9,287 nt of DNA from Sulfurimonas sp. UBA6792 (GCA_002452425.1 DKFQ01000005.1:1-9287), one strand, 5' to 3'. Shown: positions 1 to 6,343, numbered from the stretch's first letter. Notes: a model not told the origin generated them from the letters alone. Numbers and translations are program-made.

Positions 1-236
1 AGGTTTCTAGGCTGTGAAAAGGGTACTTCAGGCGCACCATAGACTAAAACGGCGGAAGCCCCAAAAGAGCCAAGGAGAAAGAAGCTATCGTGAGCTGAAA
101 ATGAGTTGCTGAAGATGGACATAGCATAAATACCCACAAATGCGCCAAAAACAGACCAAAGTATCTTGCTTATAGGCTTTCGTGTAGGTCTGATACTCTT
201 AGAGCGCATTCTGGCAAAATAGTTTCTAAGACGCAT
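1..236 (-). CDS. HPP-family integral membrane protein, N-terminal part (runs off the left edge)
   Basis: Seen: 78 complete codons from an ATG at 236, reading MRLRNYFARMRSKSIRPTRK and onward. A basic N-terminus of about 20 residues is followed by a hydrophobic segment (about 24-44) and a second one (about 51-67). The second runs into the signature GSFGASAVLVYGAPEVPFSQ and then PRN (56-78), which is how I recognise the HPP family; the end of the gene lies outside the window. The start is backed by GAGAGGG four bases upstream (241-247). Known of the family: small proteins with several membrane helices; plant plastid members have been linked to nitrite transport, while bacterial members are mostly uncharacterised. 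Inferred: an inner-membrane protein, possibly tied to nitrogen oxides or respiration, because a perfect FNR-type box lies just upstream. It follows tmk by 66 bases and probably has its own promoter. Family call fairly sure; substrate unknown. Confidence 0.82.
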   Translation of the reverse strand, partial: MRLRNYFARMRSKSIRPTRKPISKILWSVFGAFVGIYAMSIFSNSFSAHDSFFLLGSFGASAVLVYGAPEVPFSQPRN

Positions 237-264
237 AAATCCCTCTCAAATATAACGATAACGA

Positions 265-306
265 ATAATAGAGAGTTTTTTGCCAAGAGGCGTTGATATA
301 TATCAA
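265..306 (-). promoter_or_regulatory. Predicted FNR/CRP-family class II promoter of the HPP gene
   Basis: Positions 293-306 read TTGATATATATCAA, a perfect palindrome and an exact match to the FNR consensus TTGAT-N4-ATCAA. On the minus strand, TATTAT (270 to 265) is a good -10 box. A start site six bases beyond it falls at 258, which puts the palindrome centre (299.5) at -41.5, the class II activator distance. No good -35 hexamer sits at the usual spacing (ACGCCT there), as expected for an activator-dependent promoter. The predicted leader is 22 bases and carries the GAGAGGG ribosome site. The palindrome overlaps the tmk stop codon (303-305). A further TTGATAT half site occurs at 313-319, 20 bases from the first. 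Motif and spacing are seen; the regulator is inferred. Confidence 0.62.
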
Positions 307-881
307 ATCTGATTGATATTGTTTAGTATTTTATTTGTTATTGTGTCTATATCTTTTGTTGCGTCTATAATTATAAGCTCTATATTTAGGAGTTCTGAAG
401 CCTTTATTAGCGCCTCTTGAATTTTTAAAAGATACTCTTCTCCTCTGAGTTCTATGCCGTCAAGCTTCTTTTGCGAGAGCCTAAAGGTGAGTTCCTCTTT
501 GGTAAGAGAGAGTAGAAAAACTTTTTGCGGATAAATCCCGCCTGTTGCAAATCTGTTGAGATGGAGTATTGCAGTTTCGCTGATTTCACCCTGTGTCAGA
601 GCGTAAGCAACACCGCTTACAACACTTCTATCTGAGATAATCATCTTCTCAAGATTTGGCTCAACCACCTCTTTCATGTGTTCCGCACGGTCTGCTAAAA
701 AGAGTAAAAATTCAGCTTTTTTGCTTTTGGTTTTAGCACTAAGCACAATCTCTCGTATCTCTTTTCCCGCCTCAGTTCCCCCCGGTTCTTTTGTGATGAT
801 AGCCTCCGGAAAATGCTTACGCAAACGCTCTATCTGCGTGCTTTTGCCTGCTGTGTCGATGCCCTCTATTGCAATGTACAT
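303..881 (-). CDS. tmk: Thymidylate (dTMP) kinase
   Basis: Phosphorylates dTMP to dTDP with ATP, the step in the cytoplasm shared by the de novo and salvage routes to dTTP. The 192-residue protein shows the P-loop GIDTAGKST (7-15), the EPGGT loop (32-36), FLADRAEH (61-68) and the DRS motif (84-86) followed by SGVAYA, then a lid region around 134-150. Thr10 stands where most family members have Gly (GxDGAGKST), and DRS replaces the more common DRY; as I recall, DRS is normal for Helicobacter-type enzymes. Length is slightly under the usual 200-215. It overlaps the end of coaD by 16 bases (866-881), so it is probably translated from the same mRNA; GGAG lies 10 bases before its ATG, inside coaD. 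Last gene of the flgA-ubiX-coaD-tmk run. Very likely essential. Confidence 0.96.
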   Translation of the reverse strand: MYIAIEGIDTAGKSTQIERLRKHFPEAIITKEPGGTEAGKEIREIVLSAKTKSKKAEFLLFLADRAEHMKEVVEPNLEKMIISDRSVVSGVAYALTQGEISETAILHLNRFATGGIYPQKVFLLSLTKEELTFRLSQKKLDGIELRGEEYLLKIQEALIKASELLNIELIIIDATKDIDTITNKILNNINQI

Positions 882-1357
882 GATTTCATAGCTCCGATGA
901 TTTTTTGCACCTCTTTTGGGACGAGGTGTTCTGTTTTTGCGTTAAATTTGAGAAGATTTCTCACGACGGAAGAGCTTATAAAAGCGTGTTGCAGTTTTGG
1001 CATAAGGTAAACCGTCTCGATTGTGTCGTCTAGCGAGTTGTTTAAGTAGCCGAGCTGTAACTCATACTCAAAGTCACTTACCGCACGAAGCCCTCTTATA
1101 AGCACTTTTGCGTTATAGGTTCGTGCCAACTCTACGGTGAGATTGTCAAATCCTACAACGGTAACATTTTGAAGATTTTTGACAGACTCTTTAGCCATCT
1201 CTATGCGCTCATCTAGTGTAAACATCGGTTTTTTGTCGGCAGAGATTGCCACTGCAACGATAACTTCATCAAAGAGATTTAATGCCCGCTCGATAATGTC
1301 AAAATGCCCGTTTGTGATAGGGTCAAATGTTCCCGGATAGAGTGCTATTTTTTTCAT
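866..1357 (-). CDS. coaD: Phosphopantetheine adenylyltransferase
   Basis: Transfers AMP from ATP to 4'-phosphopantetheine, giving dephospho-CoA, the fourth step of CoA synthesis from pantothenate. The 163-residue protein starts MKKIALYPGTFDPITNGH, with the nucleotidyltransferase motif TNGH at 15-18. It also has RGLRAVSDFEYELQ (88-101) and the C-terminal ISSSVVR (127-133) that contacts ATP. Length is normal for the family (about 160). I chose the ATG at 1357 over one at 1366 because homologues begin at MKK, GGGAATC precedes it, and the choice gives a 4-base ATGA overlap with the ubiX stop, the same style as the ubiX/flgA junction. The longer form would add only MGI. The old symbol kdtB sometimes seen for this gene reflects an early misassignment. 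Confidence 0.96.
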   Translation of the reverse strand: MKKIALYPGTFDPITNGHFDIIERALNLFDEVIVAVAISADKKPMFTLDERIEMAKESVKNLQNVTVVGFDNLTVELARTYNAKVLIRGLRAVSDFEYELQLGYLNNSLDDTIETVYLMPKLQHAFISSSVVRNLLKFNAKTEHLVPKEVQKIIGAMKSCTLQ

Positions 1358-1884
1358 GATTCCCATCTTTTGTAGAGGCTATTTTCGATGCCAAGGAGGT
1401 CAAACCATTTGCCGATAACAAAGTTTTCCATCTCATCTAGTGTCTGTTGCTGCGAGTAGTACGCCATAACAGGAGGAGCGATGATAACCCCAAGCGTTGC
1501 GAGTTTGTGCATATTTTCAAGCGCGATAGCAGAAAAAGGCATCTCACGGGGTGCTAGGATGAGCTTTTTATGCTCTTTTATCATCACGCTCGCGCATCTG
1601 GTCACTAGGTTGTCCGCTATACCGCATGCTATCTTTGCCAGAGTGTTCATGCTACACGGTGCGATTATCATGGCATCCACACCAAAAGAGCCCGAAGAGA
1701 TACTTGCTGCAATGTTGTCATGCTCATGGAGAGTTACACCCATCTCCTTGTCTAAAACAACCTCCGCACTTTTGGTTAAGATAAAATGCTTCTCTATCTC
1801 TTTTGGCATAAGCTCTAAAATCTTAAGACCCAAATTTGCACCGCTTGCACCGCTTGATGCAACTACTATCTTTTTGGTTTTCAC
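1354..1884 (-). CDS. ubiX: Flavin prenyltransferase UbiX
   Basis: Makes prenylated FMN from reduced FMN and dimethylallyl phosphate; this cofactor is needed by UbiD-family decarboxylases. The 176-residue protein has the flavin-binding GASGA loop (12-16), SGSFGVDAMIIAPCSMNTLA (64-83), then CGIADNLVTRCASVM, and the C-terminal REMPFSAIALENMHKLA (113-129) followed by PPVMAYY. All are typical of UbiX. The start codon is GTG at 1884, overlapping the flgA stop as GTGA. Length is near the low end for the family. Campylobacterota make menaquinone by the futalosine route, which uses a UbiD-like decarboxylase, so the product probably serves menaquinone synthesis rather than ubiquinone; that link is inference. 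Older annotations call such proteins phenylacrylic acid decarboxylase, which is wrong for this family. Confidence 0.93.
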   Translation of the reverse strand: MKTKKIVVASSGASGANLGLKILELMPKEIEKHFILTKSAEVVLDKEMGVTLHEHDNIAASISSGSFGVDAMIIAPCSMNTLAKIACGIADNLVTRCASVMIKEHKKLILAPREMPFSAIALENMHKLATLGVIIAPPVMAYYSQQQTLDEMENFVIGKWFDLLGIENSLYKRWES

Positions 1885-2750
1885 TCTATCTCCGCTATAT
1901 CAGAGCCTATAACTCTTGCTTTTAAAATTTTTCCACTGCTATTTTGAACATCAATTATATCATTTACTTTGCCGTCTTGAAGCGCTTTTGCGCTAAAAGT
2001 TATCATTATGCCATCTTCAAAAAAGTTGACACTAACCATAGAATCTCTCTTCACAACATCCAAAATTTCCACATCACGGACAGTTAAAATCATATCTTTT
2101 GGTATGTGTCTCTTAGCTTGAAGCGATTTTTGTTCTATGTTTTGAAGCGGCTGATCTCTAAAATCTTCTAAAGCGACGCTCCTTTTGAGACAGTTTGCAA
2201 GTGTGAGTTTCGTATCTTTTTTGATACTATCCTTGCTTTTATAAACCACCACATCGGCATCAACAGTGTAGTCAAAAAAGAACTTTTTATTTTCCGCTGT
2301 TTTGATACTTAAAATGCCCTCGTTAGACAAATAATCACGACTTTTTATCTCGACACTATAGTCCATCGGCAAAGAGGCAAGATAGCCGCGCGGTGCTACA
2401 AAAACAGATTTGATGGTGATGTCTTCATAGCTTTTTTGGTAATACTCTTTGAGTTTTGATTCAAGCAAAGAGGTGTCCACTGGGCTTTTGAGGATAAAAT
2501 TGACGTAATTACTTTCTGCAACATAGTTTTTATACCCATGCTTTGCGAGCAGTTTTATAAAATCGTTTGATTTGATTTTTTGCGAATACCTGCTTTGCTC
2601 AATCGTAGTAATCAAAAAATCATTGTTTACACCAGCAACGATAGAAGAGAACCGCACCTCCTTATCTTGGACATAGTACGTACTTTGAAGAGGTACTTTG
2701 GCATAAAGAGTTATTGTGAAAACAAAGAAAAGAAGAATTTTTAATACCAT
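1881..2750 (-). CDS. flgA: Flagellar P-ring chaperone FlgA, with signal peptide
   Basis: FlgA acts in the periplasm and helps FlgI assemble into the P ring around the flagellar rod. The 289-residue product begins with a clear signal peptide (hydrophobic 3-15, likely cut after LYA at 17). The N-terminal half (about 18-160) is poorly conserved. The C-terminal half is diagnostic: a SAF-like domain including RHIPKDMILTVRDVEI (214-229), then a beta domain with FSAKALQDGKVNDIIDVQN (252-270) and KILKARVIGSDIAEI. The start is an ATG at 2750 with only a weak, distant GAAAG upstream. It heads a run of housekeeping genes, an odd place for a flagellar gene but one I recall as conserved in this phylum. 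Its promoter looks sigma70-like; I see no sigma54 (GG/GC) or sigma28 motif. It implies a motile organism. Confidence 0.9.
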   Translation of the reverse strand: MVLKILLFFVFTITLYAKVPLQSTYYVQDKEVRFSSIVAGVNNDFLITTIEQSRYSQKIKSNDFIKLLAKHGYKNYVAESNYVNFILKSPVDTSLLESKLKEYYQKSYEDITIKSVFVAPRGYLASLPMDYSVEIKSRDYLSNEGILSIKTAENKKFFFDYTVDADVVVYKSKDSIKKDTKLTLANCLKRSVALEDFRDQPLQNIEQKSLQAKRHIPKDMILTVRDVEILDVVKRDSMVSVNFFEDGIMITFSAKALQDGKVNDIIDVQNSSGKILKARVIGSDIAEIE

Positions 2751-2784
2751 TAAATAAATACTTTCAGTAGTTATATTTTTTTAA

Positions 2785-2812
2785 AGTATAGCAAAGATTG
2801 AAAACAATGCAA
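2785..2812 (-). promoter_or_regulatory. Predicted sigma70-type promoter for flgA-ubiX-coaD-tmk
   Basis: Reading the minus strand, TATACT (2790 to 2785) follows TTGCAT (2812 to 2807) with a 16-base spacer. The start site would lie near 2778, giving a leader of about 28 bases before the flgA ATG at 2750. The element lies within the span of the selD promoter on the other strand. Assignment is by consensus match only. Confidence 0.5.
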
Positions 2813-2826
2813 AAGTAGAGTAAAAT
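2798..2826 (+). promoter_or_regulatory. Predicted sigma70 promoter for selD-mnmH
   Basis: TTGAAA (2798-2803), a 17-base spacer and TAAAAT (2821-2826) give near-ideal sigma70 geometry with five of six matches in each hexamer. The start site would be near 2833, about 29 bases before the selD ATG. Its -35 half occupies the same DNA as the flgA promoter that fires the other way. Confidence 0.6.
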
Positions 2827-2852
2827 TGCACAAAATATTACAACTAAAAATC

Positions 2853-2856
2853 AGGA
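2853..2856 (+). promoter_or_regulatory. Ribosome binding site that sets the selD start
   Basis: AGGA lies five bases before the ATG at 2862. An in-frame TTG at 2826 would add 12 residues (ending RKK), but it overlaps the predicted -10 box and lies before the predicted transcript start. The product from 2862 begins MQQIKLTEYSHGAGCGCKIS, which lines up with the N-terminus of E. coli SelD. Confidence 0.75.
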
Positions 2857-2861
2857 AAAAA

Positions 2862-3893
2862 ATGCAACAGATAAAACTTACAGAGTACAGCCACGGCGCG
2901 GGGTGCGGGTGCAAAATCTCTCCAATGTTGTTGGATGAGATACTCAAATGCAGTAGTGAACAACCTTTTTTTCCACAGCTTCTTGTGGGAAATGAGTTTA
3001 AAGACGATGCGGCGGCGTATGATTTGGGGGATGGTTCGTCTGTTCTCTCAACAACGGACTTTTTTATGCCTATCGTGGATGATGCTTTTACTTTTGGACG
3101 CATCGCCGCTACCAATGCGCTAAGTGATATCTATGCGATGGGCGGCAAGCCTTTGATGGCGATTGCGATTTTTGGATGGCCAATTGACAAACTCTCATCA
3201 GATGTTGCAAGAGAGGTTATCGAAGGTGGGCGTGCCGCTTGCAAGGACGCTAACATCCCTCTTGCTGGCGGACACTCCATAGACTCGCCTGAGCCGATTT
3301 TTGGGCTTGCAGTTACGGGCATAGTTCAAAATAAAAATCTTATGCAAAACAGCGGGGCGGTAGAGGATTGTTACATATTTTTGACAAAACCTATCGGCAT
3401 AGGCATACTTACCACGGCACAAAAGCAAAAAAAGATAGAAGAGGGCGACATCGATGTAGCGATTGAGGCGATGACGACTCTCAACAAAATCGGCGCATCT
3501 TTGGCACATTTAGAGAGTGTCGTTACCATGACCGATGTTACGGGATTTGGTCTTTTGGGGCATTTGAGCGAGGTGTGTGAAGCAAGCGGCATCAGTGCGA
3601 ATGTCTGGTTTGAAAAAGTGCCGCTTCTTAAAAATGTAGAAAAGTACAGAGAACTTGGGTGTATCGCTGGCGGGACACGCAAAAATTTTATGAGTTACGG
3701 GCATAAAATCTCCCCTATGACGCAGCAGCAAAGAGAGATACTTTGTGATGCGCAAACATCTGGCGGTCTGCTTGTTTTTGTGAAAAAAAGCGGAGTAGAT
3801 GCTTTTTATGAAGTGGTACGTGGGGCAGGTTTAACACTTGAGCCAATCGGCGAGAGTGTTGCGAAAAAAGAGCATTTGGTCGAGGTTTTTTAG
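2862..3893 (+). CDS. selD: Selenophosphate synthase (selenide, water dikinase)
   Basis: Makes selenophosphate from selenide and ATP, the selenium donor for selenocysteine and for 2-selenouridine in tRNA. The 343-residue protein has the catalytic N-terminal loop HGAGCGCK (11-18). Cys15 and Lys18 match the essential Cys17 and Lys20 of E. coli SelD, and Cys17 matches its Cys19. The glycine-rich/Asp segment STTDFFMPIVDDAFTFGRIA (63-82) continues into NALSDIYAMGGKP, and AGGHSIDSPEPIFGLAVTG and GGTRKNF also match the PurM/AIR-synthase fold. Length is normal (about 345). Both loop cysteines use TGC, so this is not one of the selenocysteine-containing SelD forms and can be made without selenium. It shares one base with mnmH (TAGTG). 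The neighbouring partner shows tRNA selenation as at least one use; the window cannot show whether selA/selB exist elsewhere. Confidence 0.96.
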   Translation: MQQIKLTEYSHGAGCGCKISPMLLDEILKCSSEQPFFPQLLVGNEFKDDAAAYDLGDGSSVLSTTDFFMPIVDDAFTFGRIAATNALSDIYAMGGKPLMAIAIFGWPIDKLSSDVAREVIEGGRAACKDANIPLAGGHSIDSPEPIFGLAVTGIVQNKNLMQNSGAVEDCYIFLTKPIGIGILTTAQKQKKIEEGDIDVAIEAMTTLNKIGASLAHLESVVTMTDVTGFGLLGHLSEVCEASGISANVWFEKVPLLKNVEKYRELGCIAGGTRKNFMSYGHKISPMTQQQREILCDAQTSGGLLVFVKKSGVDAFYEVVRGAGLTLEPIGESVAKKEHLVEVF

Positions 3894-4969
3894 TGGCCGA
3901 GTTTTATGATGATTTTAAGTCTATCGTTCTAAACAAAACGCCGCTTTTGGATGTGCGCGCACCTGTGGAGTTTCAAAGCGGAGCATTTATAAATGCTTGC
4001 AATCTTCCCATCATGAACGATGAAGAACGCCGCCTTGTCGGGATTTGCTACAAAAATGATGGCAATGCAAAAGCGATAGAACTGGGGCATAAACTTGTTA
4101 GCGGCGATGTAAAAGAGCAGCGGGTGAGGGCATGGTGTGATTTTATAGATGCAAACCCAGATGCACTGCTTTACTGTTTTCGTGGTGGGCAACGCTCCAA
4201 AATAGCGCAACAGTGGATAAAGGAAAGTGGCAGAGAGATAAGCCGCCTAAAGGGCGGATATAAAGCTTTTAGAAACTATCTTTTACGGGAGCTTGAAGAG
4301 GTTTCGTCCCATTTTAGCCCAATTGTTTTGGGTGGAAGAACTGGCTCTGGCAAAACGATAGTGCTTCAAAAAATGTCTAATGCCGTTGACCTTGAAGCTC
4401 TTGCCAACCATAGAGGCTCTTCATTTGGGCAAAAAGTAACCTCACAGCCATCACAGATAAATTTTGACAACAACCTTGCGTACGAGCTGATAGCAAAGAG
4501 AAAAGAGGGACATAAAACGCTTGTTTTTGAGGATGAGGGTAAACATGTAGGCTCTGTTTTTATGCCCGAGAGCCTTATAGTATCTATGGCGAACGCACCG
4601 CTTGTTATCTTGGAGCGACCACTAGAAGAGCGTATAGCCATAACACTTCAAGAGTATGTCATAGAGGCGCAAAAAGCCTACAGGGATGCAGGGTTTGAAG
4701 AGGGTTGGGCGCAAAATATCCAAAACTCCATCAAGCGCATCCAAAGACGTCTTGGCAATCAGCGTTATGAGTATGTAAATACTCTTTTTGAAGAGGCTTT
4801 TAAGAAGCAAAAAGAGGATGGTTCACTTGAAGCGCATAAAGGGTGGATAGAGTATCTCTTAAGAGAGTATTACGACCCGATGTACGACTACCAGATACAA
4901 AAACGTCAAGAGAGGGTTGTTTTTCGAGGCAATGAAAAAGAGGTTTTAGAGTACATCGCAAGGGCTTAA
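3893..4969 (+). CDS. mnmH: tRNA 2-selenouridine synthase
   Basis: Also called SelU or YbbB. It converts 2-thiouridine at the wobble position of Lys, Glu and Gln tRNAs to 2-selenouridine, by geranylation of the sulfur and then replacement with selenium from selenophosphate. The 358-residue protein has an N-terminal rhodanese domain (about 1-125) with DVRAPVEF (20-27) and the active-site loop YCFRGGQRS (94-102). Cys95 corresponds to Cys97 of E. coli SelU. A P-loop domain follows, with Walker A GGRTGSGKT (147-155) and LEALANHRGSSFG just after it. The start is GTG at 3893, with GAGG seven bases upstream inside selD and the TAG stop of selD sharing its first base. Such TAGTG coupling would link production of the selenium donor to its user. 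The stop overlaps that of the convergent ychJ. Confidence 0.95.
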   Translation: MAEFYDDFKSIVLNKTPLLDVRAPVEFQSGAFINACNLPIMNDEERRLVGICYKNDGNAKAIELGHKLVSGDVKEQRVRAWCDFIDANPDALLYCFRGGQRSKIAQQWIKESGREISRLKGGYKAFRNYLLRELEEVSSHFSPIVLGGRTGSGKTIVLQKMSNAVDLEALANHRGSSFGQKVTSQPSQINFDNNLAYELIAKRKEGHKTLVFEDEGKHVGSVFMPESLIVSMANAPLVILERPLEERIAITLQEYVIEAQKAYRDAGFEEGWAQNIQNSIKRIQRRLGNQRYEYVNTLFEEAFKKQKEDGSLEAHKGWIEYLLREYYDPMYDYQIQKRQERVVFRGNEKEVLEYIARA

Positions 4970-5403
4970 GCGCAACACTTTTTATACTTTTTACCGCTGC
5001 CGCATGGGCACGGGTCGTTGCGCTCTATCTTGGAGTTGAAGATTTTTCCATCCTGATAGAGCCACATACCCTCTTCAAAAACAAAATTGCTCCTCTCGTG
5101 CTGTACTTTTATCCCCTCGGCATCTTTGTAGTAGGCTTTAAACTCCACTGTTTTCTCTTTTGCCACAACGACCTCAAGCCTTAGCCACTCCACGCTTTGT
5201 GCATACTCTTCTATCAAAGCCACATCTTCCCCATAACGGTTCTCTTTGACAGATGTCGCAACGATGTATGCACCGTTTCCTACCACATAAGCGCTATATC
5301 TGCTACGCATAAGCTCCTCTGGCGTTTCAGGCAACGCTTTGCCCTCTAAAAAAGGCTCACAACACGCACTAAAGGGTTTTTTACTGCCGCAATAACACTC
5401 CAT
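4966..5403 (-). CDS. ychJ: YchJ/UPF0225-family protein with two SEC-C motifs
   Basis: A small soluble protein of 145 residues with a SEC-C zinc-binding motif at each end: Cys3, Cys5, Cys14, Cys15 at the N-terminus, and Cys132, Cys134, Cys143, Cys144 at the C-terminus (PCPCGSGKKYKKCC). Between them is an NTF2-like domain that opens with PEELMRSRYSAYV (28-40), almost as in E. coli YchJ. Length matches that family (about 150). The role is unknown; SEC-C motifs occur in SecA, where they bind zinc and help contact SecB, and in many small proteins. The frame is open further upstream into the transporter gene, but the ATG at 5403 is clear: AGGAG five bases before it and homologues starting with the Cys motif. 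It lies 8 bases after the transporter gene and is probably co-transcribed with it. Confidence 0.88.
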   Translation of the reverse strand: MECYCGSKKPFSACCEPFLEGKALPETPEELMRSRYSAYVVGNGAYIVATSVKENRYGEDVALIEEYAQSVEWLRLEVVVAKEKTVEFKAYYKDAEGIKVQHERSNFVFEEGMWLYQDGKIFNSKIERNDPCPCGSGKKYKKCCA

Positions 5404-5408
5404 GCAAT

Positions 5409-5413
5409 CTCCT
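5409..5413 (-). promoter_or_regulatory. Strong ribosome binding site that sets the ychJ start
   Basis: AGGAG on the minus strand, five bases before the ATG at 5403. It overlaps the TAG stop of the upstream transporter gene (5412-5414), so terminating ribosomes reach it directly. This excludes the long reading that begins 67 codons earlier within the transporter gene. Confidence 0.8.
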
Positions 5414-6311
5414 AAGTTATCAAATAATGCACTACCCACGTAGTTCCAAGCGAGAGGATGATACCATACCCGACGATGGCAGAACTCAGGCGAGGAGCAA
5501 GACCTGCCATAGAGGCAACGGCGGCGGCTGTTATCATAGGTGCCATGGATGCTTCCATGATGGAAACATTTGCCGCCAAAGAGTGCCACCCAAAAAGTGC
5601 ACAAAGAACCATGGCAGCGAGGGGTGCAAAGATGAGTTTCACAACAAGTGCCACACTAAAGGGCAATACCTCCTCTTTTGGAAGTTTAAAGCGCAGTCCA
5701 AGCCCGACTGCAACAAGTGCGAGTGGAACGATGGTGCTTGAGAGCGAAACAAGCACACTCTCTATGATGGGAGGAAAAGTAGTCCCCATCAAAAAAAGTG
5801 CCGCAAGGAGTGCTAAAAAAGGGGGAAAAGAGATGATTTTAAGTAAGAGAAGCCGTATATGAATCTCTTTTGCGCTTGCGTAGTAGATGGAGACAAAAGT
5901 TCCATAAGTCGAGAGTGCTATAAAAGTGCCTAACTGGTCGTACATAAGCACATACCCAAGTGCTTCATTTCCAAAATAGGCACTCACGATAGGGATGCCA
6001 AGATAAGATGTATTGCCTAAAACCGCTACAAGCATAAGTGAGCCTGTTACCTCTTTGGAGAATGCAAAAAACCTAGAGATAAAAAATACAGTTAAAGCAC
6101 TCAACGCCATGACGCTCCATGCTAAAAAGACTGGAATCAAAACCTCAAGCGAGAGAGTAAGTTTTGGAATCTGCAACAATACAAGTGCAGGAGCGGAGAT
6201 GTAGAGGATAAACTTGTTTAAAACAAGCGGTGCTTCCCCAGAAAAAGCCCCCATTCTCCCCATAACATACCCAAGAAAAATGGCTACAAAAATAAGTGCG
6301 AAATTTTCCAA
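5412..6311 (-). CDS. AEC-family (auxin efflux carrier-like) membrane transporter
   Basis: A 299-residue, very hydrophobic protein with roughly eight to ten membrane helices and almost no soluble part, the usual size for bacterial AEC proteins. Features seen: N-terminus MENFALIFVAIFLGYVMGRM, the conserved GNTSYLGIPIVSAYFG motif in the middle of the N-terminal half, LALVAVGLGLRF in the centre, and a C-terminal half with a second set of helices including ASMAPMITAAAVAS. Bacterial members are thought to move carboxylates such as malate or malonate, or other small anions, across the inner membrane; the substrate here cannot be read from the sequence. The start is TTG at 6311, supported by AAGGG six bases upstream and by the typical AEC N-terminus; the first in-frame ATG (codon 17) would cut into the first helix. 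Followed 8 bases later by ychJ. Confidence 0.87.
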   Translation of the reverse strand: MENFALIFVAIFLGYVMGRMGAFSGEAPLVLNKFILYISAPALVLLQIPKLTLSLEVLIPVFLAWSVMALSALTVFFISRFFAFSKEVTGSLMLVAVLGNTSYLGIPIVSAYFGNEALGYVLMYDQLGTFIALSTYGTFVSIYYASAKEIHIRLLLLKIISFPPFLALLAALFLMGTTFPPIIESVLVSLSSTIVPLALVAVGLGLRFKLPKEEVLPFSVALVVKLIFAPLAAMVLCALFGWHSLAANVSIMEASMAPMITAAAVASMAGLAPRLSSAIVGYGIILSLGTTWVVHYLIT

Positions 6312-6317
6312 GAAGTT

Positions 6318-6322
6318 CCCTT
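6318..6322 (-). promoter_or_regulatory. Ribosome binding site supporting the TTG start of the AEC gene
   Basis: AAGGG on the minus strand lies six bases before the TTG at 6311. No ATG or GTG alternative near it has a comparable site, so the rare start codon is the best reading. Confidence 0.7.
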
Positions 6323-6337
6323 GTTATTTAATTTGGA

Positions 6338-6343
6338 AGTATA
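6338..6343 (-). promoter_or_regulatory. Predicted -10 box for the AEC-ychJ operon
   Basis: TATACT on the minus strand. The start would be near 6331, about 20 bases before the TTG start and upstream of its ribosome site. No clear -35 hexamer is seen at the usual spacing. It shares two bases with the -10 box of the opposite promoter. Confidence 0.42.

Noticed and set aside
7..15. Idea that the unusual Tmk P-loop (GIDTAGKST) marks a degraded enzyme
   Set aside because: The P-loop Lys and Ser are intact, all other motifs are present, and the frame is full length; this is a single substitution. The feature itself lies at codons 7-15 of the gene ending at 881.
281..292. GCC-AAGA-GGC hairpin after tmk as a terminator
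   Set aside because: The stem is three pairs and on the tmk strand it is followed by A residues, not T.
2826..2861. Longer SelD start at a TTG
   Set aside because: It overlaps the predicted -10 box and lies before the predicted transcript start; homologues begin near MQQIKLTEYSHG.
2771..3115. Open frame of 114 codons on the minus strand opposite selD
   Set aside because: It lies antisense to the conserved N-terminal half of selD, has no ribosome site and resembles no family.
5404..5604. N-terminal extension of the YchJ frame into the transporter gene
   Set aside because: The extra residues have no YchJ character, the AEC frame is clearly coding there, and AGGAG marks the ATG at 5403.
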